Below, piece by piece: positions 37,660 through 47,156 of a stretch of 64,000 bases of DNA. The translations under genes were made by a program, and so were the position numbers. A model generated the notes under the pieces. That model was given only the letters and a program-made list of their open reading frames with translations. It was not told the DNA's origin and searched no databases. The DNA comes from Candidatus Hodarchaeota archaeon (lineage in GTDB: Archaea > Asgardarchaeota > Heimdallarchaeia > Hodarchaeales > Hodarchaeaceae): NCBI GenBank assembly GCA_016840035.1, contig JAEOTC010000154.1, forward strand, positions 1 to 64,000. The letters run 5' to 3'. Each line of letters opens with the position of its first letter. Position 1 is the first letter of the stretch.

Positions 37660-38073
37660 ATGAATTTAATGAGACGAACCGTCGAAAACGAATTACATGA
37701 ATTAAAGGGTGTATTTCCAGGTTTAACACGTAAGGATTTCTATTATTTAGACAATGGAAATATTGCGGTTCAAGTCAAGTATGCAACAACTGGACAGTAC
37801 GCCCACGGTACATTCACCGTGCTCATTGAATTTCCCCATAATTATCCGAACGCTCCTCCGCGAGCATGGATTATGGAACCAAATATTTCAAGTCGTACAC
37901 ACCACATATACGGTCGGGATGAATACGGACATACTGAAATCTGTTATCTTCGTCCTCAGAAAGACTGGCACTTCACATTTACCTCTTATGATGCTGCAAT
38001 CATGATTCAGACTTGGATTTGGGCTTATTGTCGATGGCGTAAGGTTGGTATTTGGGATTGGAAGGAAGCCTAG
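37660..38073 (+). CDS. E2 (UBC)-like protein, second copy
   Basis: FTVLIEFPHNYPNAPPRAWIMEPNISSRTHHIYGRDEYGHTEICYLRPQKDW...YCRWRKVGIWDWKEA; putative catalytic Cys95; ungapped by-eye alignment to first copy. Confidence 0.85.
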   Translation: MNLMRRTVENELHELKGVFPGLTRKDFYYLDNGNIAVQVKYATTGQYAHGTFTVLIEFPHNYPNAPPRAWIMEPNISSRTHHIYGRDEYGHTEICYLRPQKDWHFTFTSYDAAIMIQTWIWAYCRWRKVGIWDWKEA

Positions 38074-38217
38074 CTTATCATATACTGAGATTAGTATTCT
38101 TGATAGATAAATGACCTTTTGGTTTCATCTACCAAATTATTCTGCTATTTAAGTAAAAATAGAATTAAGGAAGTTTAAAATAACTAAGGGCATATTTTTA
38201 TTTCCTGAGGATTGCTG

Positions 38218-39069
38218 ATGAAGGAAAAACGTAAATTCGGAAAAATTATGACTACTACGATATTTCTTTTCTTAATTTTCAATGTGATTTATTCTCATCA
38301 AGTTGGTGCTTTCGATGCTTCTCATTTTCAAATTGGAATTAATATTGGTGACACCCATACTTTGGAAATTTACTATATGTACGCTCCAGACTCCCCATTA
38401 GAAAGCGGAGCAAAAATGTACTACAATGTCACTAATATTACTGTGGATACCTGTTATATTACAGAAACCATATTTTTTGCTAATGGTTCTTTATACCAGA
38501 TACAAGACTATAATGATTCTCGAAGTGCTATTAATATGCCATTTTTCTATACCACTATCAATGTTAGTCTTCTATATGAGAACTTTATGGCACCTGATTA
38601 TTTTGTCTCAGTTGATTCAGAATTTATTTACATAGAACAATATACTAATTCATCTGGACTCGTAACTGATGGAATTTATACTTTTCATGCAGCGACAGGA
38701 TGGCTATATTCCTATGTAATGACAATGACCAACGATGGGACTCTCATGATGGAGATAGATATGAGAGATATCAACTATGATGAACCAGTAACCACAACTA
38801 CAATACCGTTTACAACGACTACTGACCCAGAAACCTCAACTGAATATTCAACATCAACAACTGAATATCCGACAACAACAGTCGAGGAAACAACCACTAG
38901 TGATGCTGAGACAACAGAAGAACCCACATCTGACGATTCAGATACAACCAGTGAGGAGAAAACCACATCTTTACCCACTACAATCCCAAGTATAAGTCCA
39001 AGTTCAGGAATTGTCAGCCTAGTAGTCATTGGAATCTTAGGTTTTGTTAATAGAAGAAAGAGAGGATAA
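38218..39069 (+). CDS. Secreted/surface protein with Thr-rich stalk and C-terminal anchor
   Basis: N-terminal signal/TM; TTTTIPFTTTTDPETSTEYSTSTTEYPTTT; C-term GIVSLVVIGILGFVNRRKRG. Confidence 0.8.
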   Translation: MKEKRKFGKIMTTTIFLFLIFNVIYSHQVGAFDASHFQIGINIGDTHTLEIYYMYAPDSPLESGAKMYYNVTNITVDTCYITETIFFANGSLYQIQDYNDSRSAINMPFFYTTINVSLLYENFMAPDYFVSVDSEFIYIEQYTNSSGLVTDGIYTFHAATGWLYSYVMTMTNDGTLMMEIDMRDINYDEPVTTTTIPFTTTTDPETSTEYSTSTTEYPTTTVEETTTSDAETTEEPTSDDSDTTSEEKTTSLPTTIPSISPSSGIVSLVVIGILGFVNRRKRG

Positions 39070-39255
39070 ATAATTATCAAGTCTGCGTAGAAACCCAATC
39101 TATCCAGTCTTTTTTCTTATTTCTTTTTAAATCTAATTTTATTGAATATTGTATTTGAGAATTTCTCCCATTTTCTCCCTTTTTCATCAATGCATCGGCC
39201 GAAATCCTATAAATGTACTATCAGTAAACGCCTAATATAGGAGGATCCTACGCTA

Positions 39256-40215
39256 ATGAATATCCAAGAAGCTGTTGAAGCTTGTGATTCAATTTTAACC
39301 GAGATTAAGAAATTTATTATCGGGAAAGATGATGTTTTAAAGCATGTTATGTTGTGTTTACTCGCAGATGGTCATATTCTATTTGAAGATTATCCAGGAT
39401 TAGCTAAAACAATGATTTCTAGATCATTTGCTTCTGTTCTTGGATGTGACTTTAATAGAATCCAATTCACCCCAGATCTACTCCCTGCTGATCTTACTGG
39501 ATCTGAAATTTACAATCAAAAATCAAACGACTTTGAATTTAAACCAGGTCCCTTGTTCGCTGATATTATATTAGCAGATGAAATTAATCGCGCTACTCCT
39601 AAGACTCAAAGTGCCCTATTAGAAGCAATGGGAGAATATCAAGTTTCTATTGGTGGTAAGACATATGAACTGATCAGCACGGAAAAACCATTTTTAGTAA
39701 TCGCAACGCAAAATCCACTAGAGTTAGAGGGAACTTTTGCTCTTCCTGAGGCTCAAGTTGATCGATTTCTAGCTAAAGTCAGAGTAGGCTATCCTTCCAA
39801 ATCAGACGAGGCAAAAATCCTTACTAATAGAATAAATCGGAAACAAAAGTTATTTTCATTACCACAAATTATAACGAAGAAAACCTTTCGAGAAATGCAG
39901 AAAGCAGTTGAGATTATTTCCGTATCTGATGAATTGAAGGATTATATTGTTGATATCGTTAATTATACTCGACACGCTCCACAAGTTCGAGTAGGAGCTT
40001 CTCCAAGAGGATCTCTAGATCTAATGTCTTTAGCACGTGCAAACGCGTTACTAGATGGTCGTGACTACGTTATACCGCAGGATGTTAAAGAGTTAGCTTC
40101 GCTCACATTATCTCATAGAATTATTTTGGATGTTGGATCTTATATCGCAGGTGCATCGTCTGAAGAGATAATTACAAGGATTTTAACGAAAGTTAAGGCT
40201 CCTAGGAAAGAATAA
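39256..40215 (+). CDS. MoxR-family AAA+ ATPase
   Basis: FEDYPGLAKTMISRSFA, FTPDLLPADLTGSEIY, DEINRATPKTQSALLEAMGEYQVSIGG, ATQNPLELEGTFALPEAQVDRFL. Confidence 0.95.
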   Translation: MNIQEAVEACDSILTEIKKFIIGKDDVLKHVMLCLLADGHILFEDYPGLAKTMISRSFASVLGCDFNRIQFTPDLLPADLTGSEIYNQKSNDFEFKPGPLFADIILADEINRATPKTQSALLEAMGEYQVSIGGKTYELISTEKPFLVIATQNPLELEGTFALPEAQVDRFLAKVRVGYPSKSDEAKILTNRINRKQKLFSLPQIITKKTFREMQKAVEIISVSDELKDYIVDIVNYTRHAPQVRVGASPRGSLDLMSLARANALLDGRDYVIPQDVKELASLTLSHRIILDVGSYIAGASSEEIITRILTKVKAPRKE

Positions 40216-40217
40216 GG

Positions 40218-41102
40218 TTGATTTCGAAAAGGATTAACCCCCTAAAACGAAAAGAGATTATTCTCATCGTATTCTTACTCTTTAGTTTAGCGATATTTCA
40301 AATTACAATGGAATTAATTCATGGGAGAAGACAGGAAAGTCCAATCTTGAGGGTAAATTTTCCTTTTTTCGAATTATTTGCAATAGCGATTCCACTTTTC
40401 CTTTTGATTTGGATTCTCTTCAAGCTAGAGTTTCCTTTCCGTATATTTAAGCCCCTTTCAATTTGGGCTGTCTCGATGTTACTTATAATTGTTGTGACTT
40501 CATTTCTAACCAATGCTAATTATTCCCCAGGAAATTTTAATCCTGGTAACACAACTACTATCGATACTACAATGATACCGCAGACCCTAACCAACCCCGA
40601 AACTGTCCTAACAGAATCCATTCCAGAACATATTGTACGGGATCCTCTTTTTAATTTGCCAGTTTTGCAGGATGTCCGGAATTTGTTACTTGTTTTTCTT
40701 ATTCTAATATCTACTATCATAATTATTCGAACAGAAAGGAGAAAATCTATTAAGCAGTCTAAAGAGTCAGAGTCGGCCGAAAACGGTCAAAAGATACCCA
40801 AGGAGTTTGAAGGAGGACTAAAAAATATAATTGAATGCTATTATCAGACTTCGGATCACTTAGAAGGTCAGGGCGCGGATGATTCAGATCATTTAACTCC
40901 AAAAGAATTTCAGAACGATGTAAGTATTAGGCAATTAACTTCTGAAAATGACTTCAATGATCTAACAAGCCTTTTTAATGAGGCTAAATTTTCAGAACAT
41001 GATATTTCAGCGGATTCAGTCCAAAGAGCTAAATTTCTCTCCCAGAAAATCATCTTTCAATCTTCTCACACAGAATTTGAACGAATGGAGGAAGAAGAAT
41101 GA
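40218..41102 (+). CDS. Membrane protein with DUF4129-like C-terminal domain
   Basis: Two to four TM segments; NIIECYYQTSDHLEGQG...LTPKEFQNDV...LTSLFNEAKFSEHDI; TTG start. Confidence 0.7.
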   Translation: MISKRINPLKRKEIILIVFLLFSLAIFQITMELIHGRRQESPILRVNFPFFELFAIAIPLFLLIWILFKLEFPFRIFKPLSIWAVSMLLIIVVTSFLTNANYSPGNFNPGNTTTIDTTMIPQTLTNPETVLTESIPEHIVRDPLFNLPVLQDVRNLLLVFLILISTIIIIRTERRKSIKQSKESESAENGQKIPKEFEGGLKNIIECYYQTSDHLEGQGADDSDHLTPKEFQNDVSIRQLTSENDFNDLTSLFNEAKFSEHDISADSVQRAKFLSQKIIFQSSHTEFERMEEEE

Positions 41103-41698
41103 CTTTAGTAGATGAACTTCTTAAATATCTGTTCTCATTCAATTTTTATATTTTTTTATGGATCCTATTAGTTATTCTGACCTTCTTTCTTCTAAGAAGG
41201 CTTCTTAGTGATTATAAACATAAAAAGATGGTTGAAAATTCAAGAAAACTTTTTGAATCTGAAAATCCCGATATGAGACTATCTGAAATCCAGTTTTATT
41301 TAGAGAGAGAAAACAATTTATTGGAAGAACGCTTTAAAAAGGGCAAAACAGAACTGAAAGATGATTCAGCAAAAAATAGTTTGTTGTTTCGAAGAATGTT
41401 TAGCCTCACAAACTCCCAAACTCCTAAGAGAGAGTTTGTTTTCCTATTAGCCTCTGAAATGAATAAAGTACGGAAAAGAAAAGAATTTTTGACTGATTCT
41501 CTAAGCTATGAGCTTAGTACATTTATTGATAATCCTGAAGACTGGGCTGAACGTTTTATTATCTTTACGCCTGACAAAAACCAACAAATCGCACAAAACC
41601 TCAAAGTCAGGGAGCTATTGCATGAATATCTGCATGAATTCATTGAAGTTATGCAAATCCCCGAATTAAAGTTCTTTTCACTATTAAAACAGTCGTGA
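41099..41698 (+). CDS. Single-TM protein of unknown function in MoxR/DUF58 operon
   Basis: Overlaps upstream stop; N-terminal TM then charged cytoplasmic domain. Confidence 0.6.
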   Translation: MTLVDELLKYLFSFNFYIFLWILLVILTFFLLRRLLSDYKHKKMVENSRKLFESENPDMRLSEIQFYLERENNLLEERFKKGKTELKDDSAKNSLLFRRMFSLTNSQTPKREFVFLLASEMNKVRKRKEFLTDSLSYELSTFIDNPEDWAERFIIFTPDKNQQIAQNLKVRELLHEYLHEFIEVMQIPELKFFSLLKQS

Positions 41699-41707
41699 GA
41701 TCATTCC

Positions 41708-42994
41708 ATGAACAATTACAAACAGATTTTATTCTTAACAACATCGTTACTAATAATAATTCTGCTTTCTTTGTTAACAGGAGTATCTGCTTTGACGGGA
41801 ATCGCTTTACCAGTTTTATGTTATATTTTCTTCTTTCTACTGACTGAAGAAGTGGATATTGAACCGATCAAAGTATCAAGAATAATTTCATCTGATCGGG
41901 GTACTATAGGAGAAGAGATTGAAGTAACTTTAGTTATCAATAATACCGGGTCTGCTATCCCTCTTCTTGAGATTGTAGATTTAATTGATGATAAATGCAC
42001 CATTTCTGCCGGTAGTAATCATTTGCAGGTTCAAATAGAGAAGAACCAGACTATTGAGCGGAAATATTCATTGAAACTCCACCATAGGGGGAGGTACAAG
42101 CTGGGCCCTATCTTTCTAAAGGGAAGTGATCTTTTCGACAAAAAAACCAGTTACAGAGGAATCGATTTGGTTCAAGAAGTCACGTGTGTTCCTACTTTTA
42201 TAAAACTTCAAACCCTCCCCATCTCGCGTGAGAAATTAGTTCCTCTGGGTGGATCAATTCCTTCGCGGATCTATAAAGGAAGAGATTTTGAATTTCAAGG
42301 AATTCGTCCGTATCAACCCAGTGATGAATTACGTTCAATTAATTGGAGGGTCACTGCAAAATATAATACATTAGCCACAAATGAGTATGCTCTAAATCAA
42401 CAATCCCATATCACCATATTACTTGATCACACCCTGTCAACAGAACATCTACTAGAAGTTTCAATAAAAGCAACACTTTCTATCGCAGAGTGGGGAATTC
42501 GACAGAGATCAAAAGTTGAACTGATTGCAATTGGAGATTATGTTATGTATCTTAAACCATCTGCGGATAAACGACAACTTCTATTAATTACTGAACGTTT
42601 GATTGATCTAGAGGCAATTTCTCCCCAATCAAAAGAGATATTAGAAGCCCGGATCAAAAACCGTGTTTATCACCGTCTGAATCATCCAGGAATGCTCTTC
42701 ATAATCTCTCCCCTTTTAGATAAGACAATCAATGCATCTTGTAAAAAGATTATAGAGTCACGAAATCGGGTAGTATGGGTCAACCCAACTCTCGATCGTG
42801 AATATGAACATATAAATTTGAAGAAATTATCCAAAAACCTCTCAAAGGAAAGAATTGAGGGATTTACGAATGTTCTTACTACACTTGTGAAAGTTAATAC
42901 GATCTTTGATTTTGAAAAAGTCCCTAGATTCAATTGGTATCCAGAAGGCCCTGATTATGCGTCCTTGGGATCTCTGAAAAAGGTGAGCGTTTAA
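41708..42994 (+). CDS. DUF58-family protein
   Basis: IPSRIYKGRDFEFQGIRPYQPSDELRSINWRVTAKYNTLATNEYALNQQSHITILLDHT. Confidence 0.9.
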   Translation: MNNYKQILFLTTSLLIIILLSLLTGVSALTGIALPVLCYIFFFLLTEEVDIEPIKVSRIISSDRGTIGEEIEVTLVINNTGSAIPLLEIVDLIDDKCTISAGSNHLQVQIEKNQTIERKYSLKLHHRGRYKLGPIFLKGSDLFDKKTSYRGIDLVQEVTCVPTFIKLQTLPISREKLVPLGGSIPSRIYKGRDFEFQGIRPYQPSDELRSINWRVTAKYNTLATNEYALNQQSHITILLDHTLSTEHLLEVSIKATLSIAEWGIRQRSKVELIAIGDYVMYLKPSADKRQLLLITERLIDLEAISPQSKEILEARIKNRVYHRLNHPGMLFIISPLLDKTINASCKKIIESRNRVVWVNPTLDREYEHINLKKLSKNLSKERIEGFTNVLTTLVKVNTIFDFEKVPRFNWYPEGPDYASLGSLKKVSV

Positions 42995-42996
42995 CA

Positions 42997-43593
42997 ATGA
43001 AATTATCAACAAAATTAATGATGAGTAGGTTACTATTACTGACTACTTGGTTACCTTATGGATATTTCCCTCTCTTCATTGATCTAAGTAACTACATCTG
43101 GGTTCGTGGTTCTGGGCAACTCTCTGTACTGCTTGCTGAAGCATTTTTAATTGCATTAGGAGTTATTGGAGTTTATGGTATTCTCTCATTCAATAAAAAG
43201 TATTATTCCAAAGAAATAGGACTCATAATCCTACTATTTGGAATTGTTACAAATCTACAAACTTCCATACTAGCAGCTTTGAATATTACATTGGTCTTCT
43301 TTTTCTGGAACATTTGGGCTTTAGGAGAAAAATATGACCAATTGAATCGTGAGTACAATTATCCAGTCGATAGTGTTGACAGGCGAGACATTAATGTGGC
43401 TTATCAAAGACAACTCCAAGGGTTTTTCATTATCGGATGGTTAATCTTTCTAGGATCTATCTTGATCATTTTTATCACAGAAAGATTAGTTATAGACTTT
43501 GGTACAACGATGACAATATCTGTATTCTTAGGTGCGATCATAATTCTACTAATTCTACTTGCGGAACGTCTAGCTATTCTGCCAAAATTCTAG
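42997..43593 (+). CDS. Multi-TM membrane protein
   Basis: Hydrophobic segments; operon position. Confidence 0.6.
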   Translation: MKLSTKLMMSRLLLLTTWLPYGYFPLFIDLSNYIWVRGSGQLSVLLAEAFLIALGVIGVYGILSFNKKYYSKEIGLIILLFGIVTNLQTSILAALNITLVFFFWNIWALGEKYDQLNREYNYPVDSVDRRDINVAYQRQLQGFFIIGWLIFLGSILIIFITERLVIDFGTTMTISVFLGAIIILLILLAERLAILPKF

Positions 43594-43685
43594 TTTTCTC
43601 TTCCTGAAGTTTAGTTATATTTTTATCAGAATAGCTTTGGGTTATAGGTAATCTCATTGGGTGAATGACTTAGTAGGTTTTTAGA

Positions 43686-45059
43686 ATGTCTTGGTTATTA
43701 GAAAAAGTAAGTGAATTCCAAGTCCTTGCTTATGTGCAAACAGAAGAAGGGAAGTTAACTCTTTCACGGCATAAATTACTCATTTTAGTGATGTATATAG
43801 GAGCTTTTTTACTCACATTCCTTCATTTTGTCAACCTTTCCCCTCAAGTGGTTCAGGAGATTAAAACTGCATCCATCGAAGGTAATACCATCACCATTCC
43901 CTCTTCCTCTCGATTAGGATTAGCTATGCTCTTTTATATCTATATTTCACTTATTGCTTTTATTACTATGTTCAAAAGTGGATCTGTTCCGAACTTTTTC
44001 ACCCGTCCTAGATTTCCTGAAATGAGAAGACGCTATAAAATTTTAACTGTACTTTTAGTCTTTATTTTTATTAATACGATTTTATTTGTTATTATCGTTG
44101 CTCTTTTCTGGTCTTCGATAGTAATAATCTTTGCTGGTCCAGTCTTGTACGTCCTCTGGACAGTTTTAGAACCATTCTTCCTCTTAAGTGGACTGATGGC
44201 AATCATAAGAATTATTGAGGCGGATTACCCCCAATCTGGATTCTCTTCTAGGGGAAAGCGTTCTCTTCTTCTAGTTTTTATCCTAGGATATTTAACCCCT
44301 ATTATTTTCACAATATTTCTCATTATAACTGCCACAGGTACAGAATTCAGTGAAATAAGTCTTTTTGGGCAGACCTTCTCCTTCTACATTCCTGCAGTTG
44401 ACTCTTTTTCACGAACATTCACCTCTGTCCTTTCAATAACAATTCTCTTTCTCGTTGTTTGGTGGCTAAAAGATCGATTTAGAGGCCCTTCCTCTGTCCG
44501 TGAGAGGAAGAAAGGTATGTTACCTTGGTTTCTAGGATTAACGTTGGTTTTAATCATAATAACAGTCGTTCCACTAATTGCCTCAACTCGAGGTTCACTT
44601 CAAGATCTTACAAGTATCCTTGATTTACTTGGATTGTTTACTGCAGTAATTATGGGAGTGTGGAATGCGGTAGGTGTGGAAAGAGTAGTTGAACCTTTAC
44701 GAGGGATAAAACGATTAAATCCTCTTGAGTATATCAGCCGATTACATCCATACACAAAAGCTCTATTTCTTCTGATCATTTCTATGTTTGCTTTCTATTC
44801 TTCAATCGAAAGTAGTACAATCGCTTTTATAACAGACAATCCAGATGAATTGAAACTTCAGAAATTAAACTTACTCGCAGCTTTTGTGGGTACTGCTTAT
44901 CTGATAATACTATGGAGATATAAAGGACAACCTCGTTCAACCACACCTGGATTACTTAGAAGTACACAACATCAACTAGAAGGAGGAATATCAAGGATTC
45001 GTTCATATATAAGTGGAGAAACTCCGTCTCCTATTCATCAATCAATCGAAGAAGAGTAA
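43686..45059 (+). CDS. Large multi-TM membrane protein
   Basis: About ten hydrophobic segments; follows MoxR/DUF58 operon. Confidence 0.65.
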   Translation: MSWLLEKVSEFQVLAYVQTEEGKLTLSRHKLLILVMYIGAFLLTFLHFVNLSPQVVQEIKTASIEGNTITIPSSSRLGLAMLFYIYISLIAFITMFKSGSVPNFFTRPRFPEMRRRYKILTVLLVFIFINTILFVIIVALFWSSIVIIFAGPVLYVLWTVLEPFFLLSGLMAIIRIIEADYPQSGFSSRGKRSLLLVFILGYLTPIIFTIFLIITATGTEFSEISLFGQTFSFYIPAVDSFSRTFTSVLSITILFLVVWWLKDRFRGPSSVRERKKGMLPWFLGLTLVLIIITVVPLIASTRGSLQDLTSILDLLGLFTAVIMGVWNAVGVERVVEPLRGIKRLNPLEYISRLHPYTKALFLLIISMFAFYSSIESSTIAFITDNPDELKLQKLNLLAAFVGTAYLIILWRYKGQPRSTTPGLLRSTQHQLEGGISRIRSYISGETPSPIHQSIEEE

Positions 45060-45086
45060 TTTTCAAACCGCTTGATATCTCTTGGA

Positions 45087-45677
45087 TCACTTTTTCTTAG
45101 AAATTGTAAGATATGTTCCATTATCGACGAAAGCTTGTCTAAGAATGTGCAAATTCGCTTTTCTATGTAATCTACGCATTTCTTTTGGTGTAAAAAACTT
45201 TGAACCCATCCAAAAGAATTTTTCCATGGATTTGATATAGTGGCCTAAAGCTCGTGATGGATCAAATTCAACTATCACAGAAAAGCCCTTCTTCGGTTCA
45301 AGAACTCTTTCAACTTCTCGTAATCCTTCTAATTGATTGTCCCAGTGATGGAGAGAGTCAATCGCAATTACTCGATCAAAATGTATGCCATCTTTAAATG
45401 GCAAATTTTCAGCATAACCCAGAACAGGTTTTGCTGTAGGAAATTTTTGTATTGCTTGTTGAAGCATGGGTTGAGAGGGATCTAATAACCATACTCGTCG
45501 TGCTAATGCAATTATGGATGCAATACTTCTTCCAGTTCCTGCTCCAATTTCTAGGACACGTTCTTGTCCAGTTAAATTAAGGGATTCAACAATACTCTTT
45601 GTAGGGTCATCTCTTATGATGAAGTCGTAGAGTGGGCTAATTAAATCGAAAAAACGTTTAGGAATCCTTATTACCAT
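45087..45677 (-). CDS. SAM-dependent methyltransferase
   Basis: ERVLEIGAGTGRSIASIIALARRVWLLDPSQPMLQQA. Confidence 0.9.
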   Translation of the reverse strand: MVIRIPKRFFDLISPLYDFIIRDDPTKSIVESLNLTGQERVLEIGAGTGRSIASIIALARRVWLLDPSQPMLQQAIQKFPTAKPVLGYAENLPFKDGIHFDRVIAIDSLHHWDNQLEGLREVERVLEPKKGFSVIVEFDPSRALGHYIKSMEKFFWMGSKFFTPKEMRRLHRKANLHILRQAFVDNGTYLTISKKK

Positions 45678-45715
45678 CCAAAAGAGGAGTGAATTCTGAA
45701 TAAAACCTTAGATTT

Positions 45716-47032
45716 TTACTCAGATTTAGTAGTTTCTAGTAAGCGATCAGTAACTCTCTGAGCTTCATCTTTAATCTTTTCGATGTCTAATGTCATGAAT
45801 TTACCCTCATGATAAACGATTGACCCATCGACAACAGTCATAACTACATTGTCACGACCAATTGCATAACAAAGATGACTTACAGGATCGATTACAGGTG
45901 TAGTTGCTGGAGAATCAAGATCTAGAACTATAAGGTCTGCTCGCGTGTTTTCAAGCAAGGTTCCCGAGTAACTATTCTGGGGAAAGAGAGCACTTGCATT
46001 GCTAGTAGTCATTTTCACCACATCTGTAGAAGTAACAACTGTCGAATCTTTATGGAAAGCTTTCTGAATTAATGCTTCAAAGGACATCTCTTCAAACATA
46101 TCTAGCTTATTGTTGCTAGCTTGACCATCTGTGGCTAAGCATATATTAATTCCTTCCTTAAGAAAACGAGGCGTATCAGCTACGCCAGTACCAATCTTTG
46201 CGTTGCTTTTGGGACAATGTAAGGCATTAACGTTGTATTTCTTGAGTATTTCATACTCTCCATCTGAAAGATGAACACAGTGAGCTGCACTGTTAATTGT
46301 ATCAAGAACACCAATTTTTTCCATGTATTCAATAGGTCTAAGAGAATGAGTCTTTTGCGATTCATTGACTTCATATTCGGTCTCATTCAAATGAGTATGA
46401 ATTGTTGTTCCTCTATCTCTTGCTTCGTCGGCAATAGTTTGTAACCAATCTTTCCCTACTGTATAGGGAGCATGAGGACCAAATGAAATCCACAAACGGT
46501 TATTATCACCATTCCATTTGTCATGAACCGATTTTGCATGGTTAAAGGCCTCTTCCATGGTATTTGATTCAGGATTTCCGGTGAAGAATATACTGGGTGC
46601 CAGAACAGCTTTAATTCCAGTTTCGTGAACTGCTTGTGCGATTTGATCTGAATAGAAATATTGATCATTAAACCCAACAGTCCCACTGGCAAACATTTCA
46701 GCAATACCTAACATAGATCCCCAGTACGCATCTTTAGGCCGTAAATGGGGTTCAATGCTCCAAATATACTCCAACCATGTTTGAAGTGGTTTATTTTCAG
46801 ATATTCCTCTCTGTAAAGTCATAGGAATGTGAGTATGTGCATTAACTAATCCTGGGATGATTAATCCTTTCTCGTAATTATAATACTCATGTCCTGATTG
46901 CTTCACACTTTCTGGACTTTTCCTTTGGCCAGAATAAACAATTCTATCTCCCTCGACAATTATCCGCCCATCAGTGATAAGCTTACCAGAATGAGGATAG
47001 TAAAGCCATTTACCATCTATTACTAAGTCCAT
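45716..47032 (-). CDS. Amidohydrolase (S-adenosylhomocysteine/5'-methylthioadenosine deaminase type)
   Basis: PGLVNAHTHIPMTLQRGISENKPLQTWLEYIWSIEPHL, HTHLNETEYE, HCVHL, CPKSNAKIGTGVADTPRFLKEGINICLATDGQASNN. Confidence 0.9.
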   Translation of the reverse strand: MDLVIDGKWLYYPHSGKLITDGRIIVEGDRIVYSGQRKSPESVKQSGHEYYNYEKGLIIPGLVNAHTHIPMTLQRGISENKPLQTWLEYIWSIEPHLRPKDAYWGSMLGIAEMFASGTVGFNDQYFYSDQIAQAVHETGIKAVLAPSIFFTGNPESNTMEEAFNHAKSVHDKWNGDNNRLWISFGPHAPYTVGKDWLQTIADEARDRGTTIHTHLNETEYEVNESQKTHSLRPIEYMEKIGVLDTINSAAHCVHLSDGEYEILKKYNVNALHCPKSNAKIGTGVADTPRFLKEGINICLATDGQASNNKLDMFEEMSFEALIQKAFHKDSTVVTSTDVVKMTTSNASALFPQNSYSGTLLENTRADLIVLDLDSPATTPVIDPVSHLCYAIGRDNVVMTVVDGSIVYHEGKFMTLDIEKIKDEAQRVTDRLLETTKSE

Positions 47033-47156
47033 GATCGAGCTATGGACTCAGGATTATTTTCTCTTCATAAGATGTATGTGACATTTTTGCCTCTTTCTTC
47101 TTGTTTAAAAAAGCTTGAGAATTATGTGAACTAAATTTTATTGGGTGTACGCAATA

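Noticed and set aside
38775-39098. Val/Ser-rich minus-strand ORF
   Set aside because: Mirror of the Thr-rich stalk (ACN repeats) of the real surface protein
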